In this document: piece after piece, positions 55,286-63,908 of the stretch
How the letters are laid out: every line of letters begins with the position of its first letter
Position numbering within the stretch: position 1 is the stretch's first letter
Assembly (NCBI RefSeq): GCF_014196195.1
Contig: NZ_JACIDF010000004.1
Location: 331,750-395,749, forward strand
Source: Anoxybacteroides rupiense
Lineage (GTDB): Bacteria; Bacillota; Bacilli; Bacillales; Anoxybacillaceae
DNA length: 64,000 nucleotides
Reading direction: 5' to 3'
Translations under genes and position numbers: made by a program
The notes under the pieces: model-generated
Database searches by the model: none
Seen by the model: the letters and a program-made list of their open reading frames with translations, nothing else
Told to the model about the DNA's origin: nothing

Positions 55286-56446
55286 CTATACAAGTGTTTT
55301 ATTTTCCTCTTTTCTAAAAAATGTGGTCATCGCGTGAAACACATCCGATTTTTGCTTGAGAATATAGTAACGAAATTTCTCATCTTTAATGTTTTTATAA
55401 GCAGACATGAGAGTCGAATGGCGATTGTACTGGTTCACCTCTCCATATCCAAACATATTGGACACCTTCATTAATTCATTCACAAGCTTTACACATCGGG
55501 CGTTATCGGAGGTGAGATTGTCTCCGTCTGAGAAATGAAACGGATAAATGTTATAGCGCGAAGGTGAATATTTAGTTTCCACCAATTCAAGCGCTTTTCT
55601 GTAGGCTGATGAACAAATGGTTCCTCCGCTCTCCCCTTTTGTGAAAAATTCCTCTTCTGTTACCACCTTCGCTTCTGTATGATGAGCGATAAAAGCAATT
55701 TCCACCGTTTCATATTTTGTACGCAAAAACCGTGTCATCCAGAAGAAAAAGCTGCGAGCCATATACTTTTCCCATAGACCCATAGAGCCACTCGTGTCCA
55801 TCATCGCAAGAACAACCGCTTTCGAATCTGGCTTGACGACTTCATTCCATGTTTTAAATTTTAAATCTTCCGGATAAATTGGATAAAAGCTTGGATTTCC
55901 GCTCATCGCATTTCGCTTAAATGCGGACATCATCGTTCGTTTTTTATCAATATTTCCCATCAATCCGGTTCGGCGAATGTCGTTAAACTCAATGTGTTGA
56001 ACAGTATTTTGATCTGCTTCCTTTCGTTTTAGATCCGGAAGCTCTAACTGGCTAAATAAAGCCTCTTGCAGCTCTAATAGTGAAACTTCGGCCTCATAGT
56101 AATCGTCTCCTGCTTGATCACCAGCTCCTTGCCCCTTACCTGGTCCTTTTTGTCCTTCTCCAGAACCATCACGAGCAACCACGTCACCTACTTGACTGTC
56201 CCCATCTCCTTGGCCGACATGTTTATTTTTATCGTAGTTATAACGAATTTTATACTCATCTAAAGAACGAATTGGAATTTTAATCACATCGCGACCATTT
56301 GACATAATGATGCTTTCTTCAGTAATTAAGTCAGCTAAGTTATTTTTTATCGCTTCTTTTACTTTTTCCTGATGCCTTTTTTGATCATCATGTCCTTTCC
56401 GATGGAGGGACCAGTCTTCTTTTGATACAATAAAATTTCCACTCAT
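55286..56446 (-). CDS. yhbH: YhbH family protein (DUF444)
   Basis: Protein of 386 residues with a von Willebrand A-like domain after 200: [18 protein letters not shown] is its MIDAS-type metal loop. The N-terminal half has a Gly/Asp-rich linker ([20 protein letters not shown]). Usually in an operon with PrkA and needed for efficient sporulation. ATG after AGGAGGGG. It follows prkA by 207 nt. Confidence 0.93.
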   Translation of the reverse strand: MSGNFIVSKEDWSLHRKGHDDQKRHQEKVKEAIKNNLADLITEESIIMSNGRDVIKIPIRSLDEYKIRYNYDKNKHVGQGDGDSQVGDVVARDGSGEGQKGPGKGQGAGDQAGDDYYEAEVSLLELQEALFSQLELPDLKRKEADQNTVQHIEFNDIRRTGLMGNIDKKRTMMSAFKRNAMSGNPSFYPIYPEDLKFKTWNEVVKPDSKAVVLAMMDTSGSMGLWEKYMARSFFFWMTRFLRTKYETVEIAFIAHHTEAKVVTEEEFFTKGESGGTICSSAYRKALELVETKYSPSRYNIYPFHFSDGDNLTSDNARCVKLVNELMKVSNMFGYGEVNQYNRHSTLMSAYKNIKDEKFRYYILKQKSDVFHAMTTFFRKEENKTLV

Positions 56447-56624
56447 TGTTTCCCCTCCTAATCACATTTTTTACCCTTTCATCATATACTGGTGTTGGCG
56501 TCTACAAACATACAATAATGGCGGTTGTTTACTCTATCCTATGCAAAAACCAAAAATAATTGACAAATAATTAAGAAAATTAGTCCCCATTTCTCCGTAA
56601 GACAAGCCTAAAATCCCAATGGAT

Positions 56625-56655
56625 GAAAAAAGCATGCCTGATGCTGAGGCATGCT
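56625..56655 (-). terminator. prkA terminator
   Basis: AGCATGCCT-gatgctg-AGGCATGCT; the stop codon is inside; TTTTTTC follows on the minus strand. Confidence 0.85.
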
Positions 56656-58549
56656 AGCGATTCAATAAGCTTCCGACATAACGGAGCAAATCATTGGCAG
56701 ACGTTGAATTATATCCATATTCATCGATAAGGCGGGCAACCACCTCGTTAATTCTTTTAAGTTGTTGCTCATCCGGCGTTTTTGTGGATGTTGTAATTTT
56801 TACGATGTCCTTCAAATCAGCGAATAATTTCTTTTGAATCGCCTCCCGCAATCGTTCATGGGAGTTGTAATCAAATCGTTGCCCTTTTCGCGCATATGCT
56901 GAAATACGAATTAAAATTTCTTCACGAAATGCTTTCTTTGCATTTTCCGAAATGCCAATTTGTTCCTCGATCGAACGCATGAGTTTTTCATCCGGATTCA
57001 TTTCTTCTCCTGTTAACGGATCCCGCAATTTTGTTTTATTGCAATACGCTTCTACATTGTCTAGATAATTATCCATTAATGTTTTAGCGGATTCTTCGTA
57101 CGAGTAGACAAATGCTTTTTGCACCTCTTGCTTTGCAATTTCATCATACTCTTTTCGCGCCAAGGAAATGAAATTTAAATATCGCTCGCGATCTTCTTTT
57201 GAAATAGATGGATGTTGGTTCAGCCCTTCTTTTAATGAACGAAGCACATCTAATGCATTAATGGATGGCACTTCCTTGCGAATAATGCATGAAGAAATGC
57301 GGTTAATCACATAACGCGGATCAATTCCGCTCATTCCTTCATCGGTATATTCCTTCTTCAATTCCTCTACATCGACTTCATTAAACCCTTCTACGGTTTC
57401 ACCGTCATATAAACGCATTTTCTTCAGCAAATCAATATCTGGACGCTTTGGCTCCTTCAATCTCGTCAGAATCGTAAACATGGCTGCGACACGAAGTGTG
57501 TGCGGTGCAATATGCACATCTGCAACATCGCTTTCCCGAATCATTTTCTCATAAATTCGTTCTTCCTCAGACACCTTTAAATTATATGGAATCGGCATCA
57601 CAATAATCCGTGAATGAAGCGCCTCATTCTTTTTGTTAGAGATAAAAGAGCGGTATTCCGTTTCGTTTGTGTGAGCGACAATTAATTCATCTGCGCTAAT
57701 TAATGCGAATCTGCCAGCTTTGAAATTTCCTTCTTGTGTTAGTGAAAGCAAATGCCATAAAAATTTTTCATCACACTTTAACATTTCTTGAAATTCCATC
57801 ATTCCGCGATTCGCTTTGTTCAATTCACCATCAAATCGATAGGCGCGAGGATCAGACTCTGAACCATACTGAGCAATCGTTGAAAAATCAATGCTTCCTG
57901 TTAAATCGGCAATATCTTGTGATTTAGGATCGGATGGACTAAATGTACCAATTCCGACGCGCTTATTTTCTGAAAAGAAAATTCTTTCGACCATTACATC
58001 TTCAATTCGACCGCCATATTCTTTTTCCACTCTCATCATGTTAAGTGGCGAAAGCTCTCCTTCAATCCGTATTCCATACTCTTTGTAAAAATCATCACGC
58101 AGGTGATGGGGGATAAGATGGAGCGGGTCCTCATGCATTGGGCAGCCTTTAATGGCGTATACAGCCCCTCGTTCTGTTAGTGAATAAGCTTCCAATCCCC
58201 TCTTTAACATCGTAACAAGTGTTGACTTCCCTCCGCCGACCGGTCCCATCAATAACAAAATACGCTTCCGAACATCCAATCGTTTCGCGGCAGGGTGAAA
58301 ATATTCTTCTACTAGGCGCTCAAGTGCTTCTTCTAACCCAAACAACTGCCCGCTAAAAAAATTGTATCGTTTTTTTCCATCTACTTCCTCCACCCCGGCA
58401 TCTTTAATCATATTATAGACACGCGAATGAGCGGACTGGGCAACCCATGGCTTTTCCTTTAAAACCTGCAAATATTCGGCGAAGGTTCCTTCCCACTTTA
58501 ATCGTTGCTCATCTTCCCTGTATCTTTCGATTTTTTTTAAAATATCCAT
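56654..58549 (-). CDS. prkA: PrkA serine protein kinase / AAA+ protein
   Basis: Protein of 631 residues, the length of B. subtilis PrkA. N-terminal AAA+ module with Walker A MGPVGGGKSTLV near 105; C-terminal PrkA domain. It is produced in sporulation and affects sigma-K-dependent genes; both ATPase and protease activities have been proposed. ATG at 58549 follows AAGGAGG. Confidence 0.95.
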   Translation of the reverse strand: MDILKKIERYREDEQRLKWEGTFAEYLQVLKEKPWVAQSAHSRVYNMIKDAGVEEVDGKKRYNFFSGQLFGLEEALERLVEEYFHPAAKRLDVRKRILLLMGPVGGGKSTLVTMLKRGLEAYSLTERGAVYAIKGCPMHEDPLHLIPHHLRDDFYKEYGIRIEGELSPLNMMRVEKEYGGRIEDVMVERIFFSENKRVGIGTFSPSDPKSQDIADLTGSIDFSTIAQYGSESDPRAYRFDGELNKANRGMMEFQEMLKCDEKFLWHLLSLTQEGNFKAGRFALISADELIVAHTNETEYRSFISNKKNEALHSRIIVMPIPYNLKVSEEERIYEKMIRESDVADVHIAPHTLRVAAMFTILTRLKEPKRPDIDLLKKMRLYDGETVEGFNEVDVEELKKEYTDEGMSGIDPRYVINRISSCIIRKEVPSINALDVLRSLKEGLNQHPSISKEDRERYLNFISLARKEYDEIAKQEVQKAFVYSYEESAKTLMDNYLDNVEAYCNKTKLRDPLTGEEMNPDEKLMRSIEEQIGISENAKKAFREEILIRISAYARKGQRFDYNSHERLREAIQKKLFADLKDIVKITTSTKTPDEQQLKRINEVVARLIDEYGYNSTSANDLLRYVGSLLNR

Positions 58550-58724
58550 AAAGAACCTCCTTAATACTTGATGACTAACAACGAGATTATTACAATGTAT
58601 GCGAGGATGTCCTTGATCATTCACTATAAAACAAAAATTTACTTGTTCCTCTAAACAATACTTGTCCCATGGGCTATAATAGTAAGGAGAAGCGACTATT
58701 TATCACATAAGGAGGAAATTCACG

Positions 58725-58817
58725 ATGAGAACATTACTCGTGCTCGGGGTCATCATTGCCTTTTTATCTGCCATTTTTACAGCTGGATATGACGACAAGC
58801 CAAGTGTAAAAAACTAA
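58725..58817 (+). CDS. Small membrane protein, 30 residues
   Basis: Tiny gene with AAGGAGGAA 8 nt before its ATG and its own terminator. The peptide is MRTLLVLGVIIAFLSAIF followed by a short charged tail, so a single membrane helix. No family assigned, but the signals are convincing. Confidence 0.72.
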   Translation: MRTLLVLGVIIAFLSAIFTAGYDDKPSVKN

Positions 58818-58822
58818 ACAAT

Positions 58823-58854
58823 AAAAAACGACCTCCTCATGAAGGTCGTTTTTT
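58823..58854. terminator. Bidirectional terminator
   Basis: AAAAAACGACCT-cctcatga-AGGTCGTTTTTT between the small gene and trmL. Confidence 0.92.
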
Positions 58855-58855
58855 G

Positions 58856-59329
58856 TTAATATAAGCCTTTAAATCCTTGCTGCCTGAGGGCTTCATACAC
58901 CAGAATGGCAGCCGTATTGGATAAGTTTAATGAACGAACTTTATCGTTCATCGGGATGCGCAAGCAACGATCCATATTGTTTTCAATCAATTCTTTTGGA
59001 AGACCGCTTGTTTCACGTCCAAATACAAAGAAATAGTCCTTTTCGCGATCGCTAAAATCAAAAGAATCGTAATGCTTTTGACCAAATTTTGTAATAAAAT
59101 AAAACTCCCCATCTTGATACTGATCAAATAACTCTTGTAACGAGTCATAGTAAAAAATATTGACATACTCCCAATAATCCAATCCTGCCCGCTTTAACAT
59201 TTTATCATCCGTAGAAAATCCTAACGGCCGGATCAAATGCAATACTGTGTCCGTTGCTGCGCATGTACGTGCAATATTTCCAGTATTCGCTGGAATTTCT
59301 GGTTGATACAATACTACATGTAAAGCCAC
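58856..59329 (-). CDS. trmL: tRNA (cytidine(34)-2'-O)-methyltransferase TrmL
   Basis: SPOUT methyltransferase of 157 residues. It methylates the wobble base of tRNA-Leu. LYQPEIPANTGNIARTC near the start, FGRETSGLP near 108 and RSLNLSNTAAI near 132 form the knotted SAM site. GTG start after GAGGTGA. Next to yhbB and queG, another wobble-modification gene. Confidence 0.94.
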   Translation of the reverse strand: MALHVVLYQPEIPANTGNIARTCAATDTVLHLIRPLGFSTDDKMLKRAGLDYWEYVNIFYYDSLQELFDQYQDGEFYFITKFGQKHYDSFDFSDREKDYFFVFGRETSGLPKELIENNMDRCLRIPMNDKVRSLNLSNTAAILVYEALRQQGFKGLY

Positions 59330-59369
59330 GTTTACTCACCTCAGATTTGATCTTTCTCGTTTTATTATA

Positions 59370-60233
59370 CTATCCCTTATCCTCAATATGAAAAAATTTA
59401 TACTGAATACTTGGAGTGTAGGCACTCGAATCTTCATACGACCAATATCTCATCCGGCTATTCGTTGTATGAGCATTTACGAGCGGCATGCCTTTTTGGT
59501 CTTTCGCGACTACAATCGTCGAGTGGTCAAAACGTCCGTCTCCTTGAAAATCATAACAAATAATATCGCCAGGCAACAACTGCTCTGGAGAGGTAACCTC
59601 TACTGCGTTCCACCCGGTATGCGCTCCTCCCAAATACCACCGAAAGGCATGAGCGACGGTCCAGCTATAGCTCCAATTGTTATTTTGCATCCACCATCCC
59701 TTGCCGCGCTCCGGATAGCCAACCATCGGCATTCCTCCCGCGTACAAGCATTGAGAAACAAAATTTGTACAATCAACGGAAAATTTAGGGAAACGGGGAT
59801 TATAGCTGTTCCACCATGTTTCTGCATATTGAACAGCCTTGATTCGATCATATACATAAGCCTTTTTTTCTCCTTTTGCCATTCGTTCAACTGTATGTTC
59901 AGGCTCTATTCTATCTAAAATCGTCAGCTTATGATCTTCCACTAATTGTTTTTGCTCAAAACAAGCGCGCCTTGGCTCTGTCATTTCCTCTATATACATC
60001 CATTCACGTTGCTTTACTAAAAATTGATAATGCACGATATAATCAAGATCGATCTTCTCCCTGAGCTTCTGTTTTCGCCAAACCGTTCCCTTTATGCTAC
60101 ATTTTACGATTTCCGCATCCCGTTTCTGGAATAATTGCAGTTTTCTTTCAATCATTGGATCGTCTTTGCATCTCGATAATGAAACAAAGGATTGTGCCCG
60201 TTTTCTAAGCAGCTCTTCTAACTCTTTTTTCAC
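59370..60233 (-). CDS. yhbB: Putative amidase-domain protein (YhbB-like)
   Basis: Protein of about 287 residues. The C-terminal part (about 135-285) is the putative amidase domain with Cys in DCTNFVSQCL and His in RFDHSTIVV, a papain-like pair. The N-terminal half is charged and lacks a signal peptide. It could act on cell wall or peptides; unproven. GTG 60233 is favoured by GGTGGG; GTG 60245 is an alternative. Confidence 0.8.
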   Translation of the reverse strand: MKKELEELLRKRAQSFVSLSRCKDDPMIERKLQLFQKRDAEIVKCSIKGTVWRKQKLREKIDLDYIVHYQFLVKQREWMYIEEMTEPRRACFEQKQLVEDHKLTILDRIEPEHTVERMAKGEKKAYVYDRIKAVQYAETWWNSYNPRFPKFSVDCTNFVSQCLYAGGMPMVGYPERGKGWWMQNNNWSYSWTVAHAFRWYLGGAHTGWNAVEVTSPEQLLPGDIICYDFQGDGRFDHSTIVVAKDQKGMPLVNAHTTNSRMRYWSYEDSSAYTPSIQYKFFHIEDKG

Positions 60234-60265
60234 ATTGCCCACCACTTTTTCTTTTTTATTTTACA

Positions 60266-61435
60266 TTATGTGATGGTCGGCTGATTTTTTCCATCTTTCC
60301 TTCTATTCATCAACAACTGCAATCCTTTTTTTATTTCTCGCAATACTTCTTCATCTTTTTCAATTTGTAAGGCCTCTTCTAAAATGGGCATAACATTTTC
60401 ATCACCAATTTTCCCTAATACCCAAGCTGCTGTTCCCCGGATGACTGGCCGACTATCTTCCTTTAGCAATTTTAACAAATCAGGAATGGCTGTCCGATCT
60501 TGAAAATGAGCTAATGCCAAAATAGCATTTCTTTGAATCGGCTTTTTCCCCCTCCATGCACCCGAAAGAGTCCCAAACTTTTCTCTAAACTCTCGATTCG
60601 TCATATGGAGAAGTGGCTTAAGTAATGGCTTCACCACCTCTGGATCCGGTTCCATTTCTTCGTGAAAATGAAAGTCCTTTCCTTTGTTTTCTGGGCACAC
60701 TGTTTGGCAAGTATCACATCCGTATAAACGGTTGCCAATTTTTTCACGAAATTCATCTGCGATAAAACCTTTTGTCTGCGTTAAAAAAGCAATGCACCGT
60801 TGAGCGTTGAGCTGTCCCCCTTGGACAAGCGCTCCTGTCGGGCAAGCATCGAGGCATTTTGTACATGAACCACACCGATTTTCTATAGGATTATCTGGAG
60901 GAAACGGTATATTCGTGATCATTTCTCCCAAATACACATATGATCCAAACTCTGGAGTAATAATCGCACAGTTTTTGCCGCTCCAACCGATCCCGGCTCT
61001 CTCAGCCACAGCCCGATCCGCTAATTCTCCCGTATCTACCATTGATTTAACCTTTGCATTTGGCACTCTTTCTAAAATAAACTCCTTTAGCTTTAACAGA
61101 CGCTCTTGCAAAATAATATGATAATCCGTTCCCCACGACGCCCTGCAAAAAATTCCGCGTTTTTCCTCTTTTGTGCTTCGAGGCGCATTTTTCATTTTCG
61201 AAGGATAAGCAAGCGCGATAGAAATAATGGATTTCGCTTCATCCAACAGCAGAGCGGGATCGGTTCTTTTTTCAATATCCGGCTCCTCAAATCCTGATTG
61301 ATATCCAAGCTGTTGCTGAAGACGAAGGCGTTCCTTTAGTTCCACAAACGGATCAGCACTTGCAAAGCCAATTTTATCAATTCCGATGGTTTGGCTGTAT
61401 TGAATAATATCTTCTTTCAATTTTTTCACATCCAT
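60266..61435 (-). CDS. queG: Epoxyqueuosine reductase QueG
   Basis: Cobalamin-dependent iron-sulfur enzyme of 389 residues. Two [4Fe-4S] motifs are visible: CGSCTKCLDACPTGAL near 195 and CDTCQTVCP near 245. HEAT-like repeats (about 295-375) end the chain. It makes queuosine in tRNA from its epoxide. It uses B12, which adds to the B12 theme of the reductase riboswitch. ATG after AAAGGAGGG. Confidence 0.95.
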   Translation of the reverse strand: MDVKKLKEDIIQYSQTIGIDKIGFASADPFVELKERLRLQQQLGYQSGFEEPDIEKRTDPALLLDEAKSIISIALAYPSKMKNAPRSTKEEKRGIFCRASWGTDYHIILQERLLKLKEFILERVPNAKVKSMVDTGELADRAVAERAGIGWSGKNCAIITPEFGSYVYLGEMITNIPFPPDNPIENRCGSCTKCLDACPTGALVQGGQLNAQRCIAFLTQTKGFIADEFREKIGNRLYGCDTCQTVCPENKGKDFHFHEEMEPDPEVVKPLLKPLLHMTNREFREKFGTLSGAWRGKKPIQRNAILALAHFQDRTAIPDLLKLLKEDSRPVIRGTAAWVLGKIGDENVMPILEEALQIEKDEEVLREIKKGLQLLMNRRKDGKNQPTIT

Positions 61436-61503
61436 GCTAATCCCTCCTTTCGCTAAAATATTAAATTCATGGTAAAATGAAATTAAAAACTAGAGGTGAA
61501 CAT

Positions 61504-62169
61504 ATGAACATCAATATATCACAAACACTCAAGCATATCATTCCAACATTCAAAGTAGGAGTCATCACTTACAACAATATCGTAGTAGACGATTCTCCGC
61601 AAATGTTGAAGGGAAGATTGCAGCTTTTTCAAGAATCCATTTATTTTGAATGGCACGAGAAGCCTATTATTGAAATGAAAGAAATCAATGAATGGCGGCA
61701 AATTTTTAAAGCCATTGGAACTGATCCAAGTCGATATCGTCCTTCTTCAGAAAGCTTATATCGGCGTATACAAAAACAGCAATTTATTCCTTCCATTCAC
61801 TCAGCTGCCGACATCAATAACTTCTTTTCCCTTTATTATAAAATACCGATCGGAATTTATGACGCCGACCAAATAAAGGGAGATATTTCGATTGAAGTCG
61901 GTACAGAGGAAGATCAATATCAGGCGATCAATGGCCGCCATGTTCAATTAGCTAAAAAACTGATTGCCAAAGATGAGCTTGGTCCATTTGGAAGCCCTAT
62001 TGTAGATTCTGAACGCACGGCCGTTACATACAGTACCAAACAAGCCATACAAATCGTATACTTATCTCCAGCAATGGAGCAAACCGAGTGTGCAAAAATG
62101 ATTAGCTCCATTCAAAGCATGTTCACACAGATTCATGGAGGAGAATCGACAATGAAAATCATACAATAA
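61504..62169 (+). CDS. B3/B4 tRNA-binding domain protein
   Basis: Stand-alone B3/B4 domain, as in the beta subunit of phenylalanyl-tRNA synthetase, 221 residues. WRQIFKAIGTDPSRYRPS and LYYKIPIGIYDADQI are family marks. Such proteins may edit mischarged tRNAs or bind amino acids. ATG at 61504 follows AGAGGTGAA. Confidence 0.85.
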   Translation: MNINISQTLKHIIPTFKVGVITYNNIVVDDSPQMLKGRLQLFQESIYFEWHEKPIIEMKEINEWRQIFKAIGTDPSRYRPSSESLYRRIQKQQFIPSIHSAADINNFFSLYYKIPIGIYDADQIKGDISIEVGTEEDQYQAINGRHVQLAKKLIAKDELGPFGSPIVDSERTAVTYSTKQAIQIVYLSPAMEQTECAKMISSIQSMFTQIHGGESTMKIIQ

Positions 62170-62182
62170 ACGTGCATGTAAA

Positions 62183-62230
62183 AACAAAAAACGCAATGCC
62201 CCGTTCTCCTAAGAAACGAAACACTGCGTT
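62183..62230 (-). terminator. tRNA array terminator
   Basis: Long stem with mismatches (outer AACGCA/TGCGTT, inner CGTT/AACG), followed on the minus strand by TTTTTTG; downstream of the last tRNA. Confidence 0.72.
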
Positions 62231-62250
62231 GTCCCCTATGTATGTATAAA

Positions 62251-62324
62251 TGGAGCGGGTGATGGGAATCGAACCCACGACATCAGCTTGGAAGGCTGAG
62301 GTTTTACCACTAAACTACACCCGC
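62251..62324 (-). tRNA. tRNA-Gly (UCC)
   Basis: GCGGGTG acceptor, anticodon loop CTTCCAA, T arm GGTTCGATTCC, encoded CCA. Confidence 0.96.
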
Positions 62325-62356
62325 ATAATTATCAAATTTTTCATTACAAATTTCTA

Positions 62357-62452
62357 GTGTCCCGATATGCCATGCCTCTTCCTCTACCAGTTCATTCTAA
62401 GATGCTTTGTGCGTCGAGGCAACTCGTCGTCTATACAATGATGTATCGCTCG
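62357..62452 (-). repeat. tRNA-linked element, copy 1
   Basis: Related to 63402-63488 along its whole length; the best block is CGAGTTGCCTCGACGCA. It starts on the minus strand right after a broken tRNA-Gly half and precedes an intact tRNA-Gly. Confidence 0.8.
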
Positions 62453-62453
62453 C

Positions 62454-62486
62454 GGCTGAGGTTTTACCATTAAACTACACCCGTGC
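62454..62486 (-). pseudogene. tRNA-Gly 5' half
   Basis: Reads ACGGGTGTAGTTTAATGG-TAAAACCTCAGC, the same as the first half of tRNA-Gly (UCC) with two changes. It stops at the anticodon loop. Confidence 0.85.
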
Positions 62487-62601
62487 ATATACTATAATAG
62501 CAACCACAGCTAAACAAAATTGTAATTTTTTGAAGCAAAAAAAGTAAAATTTTGTCGAAGCAAATTTAAAATAAAAAACAGGTCATCCCTGTTAAAATAA
62601 A

Positions 62602-62688
62602 TGGTGCCGATGGTGGGAGTCGAACCCACACTCCCTCACGGGAACACGATTTTGAGTCGTGCGCGTCTGCCAATTCCGCCACATCGGC
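62602..62688 (-). tRNA. tRNA-Leu (CAA)
   Basis: Acceptor GCCGATG, anticodon loop CTCAAAA, long variable arm, encoded CCA. Confidence 0.95.
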
Positions 62689-62783
62689 AAATCACAAACA
62701 TCAGAACATGATATATTATACCACAAAACAAACTATTAGTCAACTAATTAAACAACAACAATTATATTCATTACATTTGATAA

Positions 62784-62854
<71 letters not shown>

Positions 62855-62859
62855 ATCAA

Positions 62860-62931
62860 AGCGGAAGACGGGACTCGAACCCGCGACCCCCACCTTGGCA
62901 AGGTGGTGTTCTACCACTGAACTACTTCCGC
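62860..62931 (-). tRNA. tRNA-Gly (GCC)
   Basis: Acceptor GCGGAAG, anticodon loop TTGCCAA; CCA not encoded. Confidence 0.95.
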
Positions 62932-62934
62932 ATT

Positions 62935-63009
62935 TGGCTGGGGTAGCTGGATTCGAACCAACGCATCACGGAGTCAAAGTCCGTTGCCTTACCGCTTGGC
63001 TATACCCCA
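62935..63009 (-). tRNA. tRNA-Gln (UUG)
   Basis: Acceptor TGGGGTA, anticodon loop CTTTGAC; encoded CCA. Confidence 0.95.
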
Positions 63010-63029
63010 ATCCTCTTCATATTCAAAAG

Positions 63030-63104
63030 GGGCGACTAGTGGGAATCGAACCCACGAATGCCAGAGCCACAATCTGGTGCGTTAACCACTTCGCCATAGC
63101 CGCC
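63030..63104 (-). tRNA. tRNA-His (GUG)
   Basis: Acceptor GGCGGCT with one G-T pair, anticodon loop TTGTGGC; no CCA. Confidence 0.95.
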
Positions 63105-63115
63105 ATGCTGTAAAA

Positions 63116-63189
63116 TGGCAGGGGCAGTAGGAATCGAACCCACACCGGAGGTTTTGGAGACCTCTGTTCTACCATTAAACTATGCCCCT
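63116..63189 (-). tRNA. tRNA-Trp (CCA)
   Basis: Acceptor AGGGGCA, anticodon loop CTCCAAA; encoded CCA. Confidence 0.95.
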
Positions 63190-63192
63190 AAC

Positions 63193-63277
63193 TGGTGGAG
63201 GGGGACGGATTCGAACCGCCGAACCCACAGGGAGCGGATTTACAGTCCGCCGCGTTTGGCCACTTCGCTACCCCTCC
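63193..63277 (-). tRNA. tRNA-Tyr (GUA)
   Basis: Acceptor GGAGGGG, anticodon loop CTGTAAA, long variable arm, encoded CCA. Confidence 0.95.
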
Positions 63278-63297
63278 ATTACTCAAAAAAGTTAAAA

Positions 63298-63370
63298 TGC
63301 CGACTGCAGGACTTGAACCCGCAACCTACTGATTACGATTCAGTTGCTCTACCAATTGAGCTAAGTCGGC
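63298..63370 (-). tRNA. tRNA-Thr (CGU)
   Basis: Acceptor GCCGACT, anticodon stem ACTGA/TCAGT, loop ATCGTAA. The usual Thr tRNA at this place in Bacillus arrays reads UGU; here the loop gives CGU. Confidence 0.93.
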
Positions 63371-63401
63371 TTCATCCATAGAACTAACCATAAAAGCATA
63401 T

Positions 63402-63488
63402 GTGTCCTGTGCCTCTTCCTCTTCAAGATATTTCAAGATGTCCAATGCGTCGAGGCAACTCGCAGTCATTTCACCGATGCTTCGCTCG
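63402..63488 (-). repeat. tRNA-linked element, copy 2
   Basis: Same element as 62357-62452, next to a tRNA-Thr-like 5' half. On the minus strand one frame is open across the whole copy. Confidence 0.8.
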
Positions 63489-63489
63489 T

Positions 63490-63513
63490 CTCTACCAATT
63501 GAGGTAGGCCGGC
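63490..63513 (-). pseudogene. tRNA-Thr-like 5' fragment
   Basis: GCCGGCCTACCTCAATTGG-TAGAG: acceptor strand and D arm of the adjacent tRNA-Thr with few changes, then broken off. Confidence 0.8.
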
Positions 63514-63635
63514 TTATTTCTATGAAAAATCAGCCATGACATAAGCTTTTTTGCGCTATTCTTCTAAATTATTCACCAAAGACAGCACTTTTCTCAGCAA
63601 CTCATTCGCTTTATTTACAAACATTCACACAAAAA
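63514..63635. other. Spacer in the tRNA array
   Basis: AT-rich, longer than the other spacers; no tRNA or gene found. Confidence 0.4.
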
Positions 63636-63711
63636 TGGTGGCTCGGGACGGAATCGAACCGCCGACACAAGGATTTTCAGTCCTTTGCTCTACCGACTGA
63701 GCTACCGAGCC
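63636..63711 (-). tRNA. tRNA-Phe (GAA)
   Basis: Acceptor GGCTCGG, anticodon loop CTGAAAA; encoded CCA. Confidence 0.95.
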
Positions 63712-63722
63712 ATACGCATTTA

Positions 63723-63798
63723 TGGCGGTCCCGACGGGACTCGAACCCGCGATCTCCTGCGTGACAGGCAGGCATGTTAACCACTACACTACGGGACC
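63723..63798 (-). tRNA. tRNA-Asp (GUC)
   Basis: Acceptor GGTCCCG, anticodon loop CTGTCAC; encoded CCA. Confidence 0.95.
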
Positions 63799-63805
63799 AT
63801 TTTGT

Positions 63806-63883
<78 letters not shown>

Positions 63884-63908
63884 ATGATCATTAGCTTATT
63901 AATATTGA

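Noticed and set aside
59388..59918. 176-codon plus-strand open frame opposite yhbB
   Set aside because: It is the shadow of the yhbB coding strand; the minus frame has clear family motifs.
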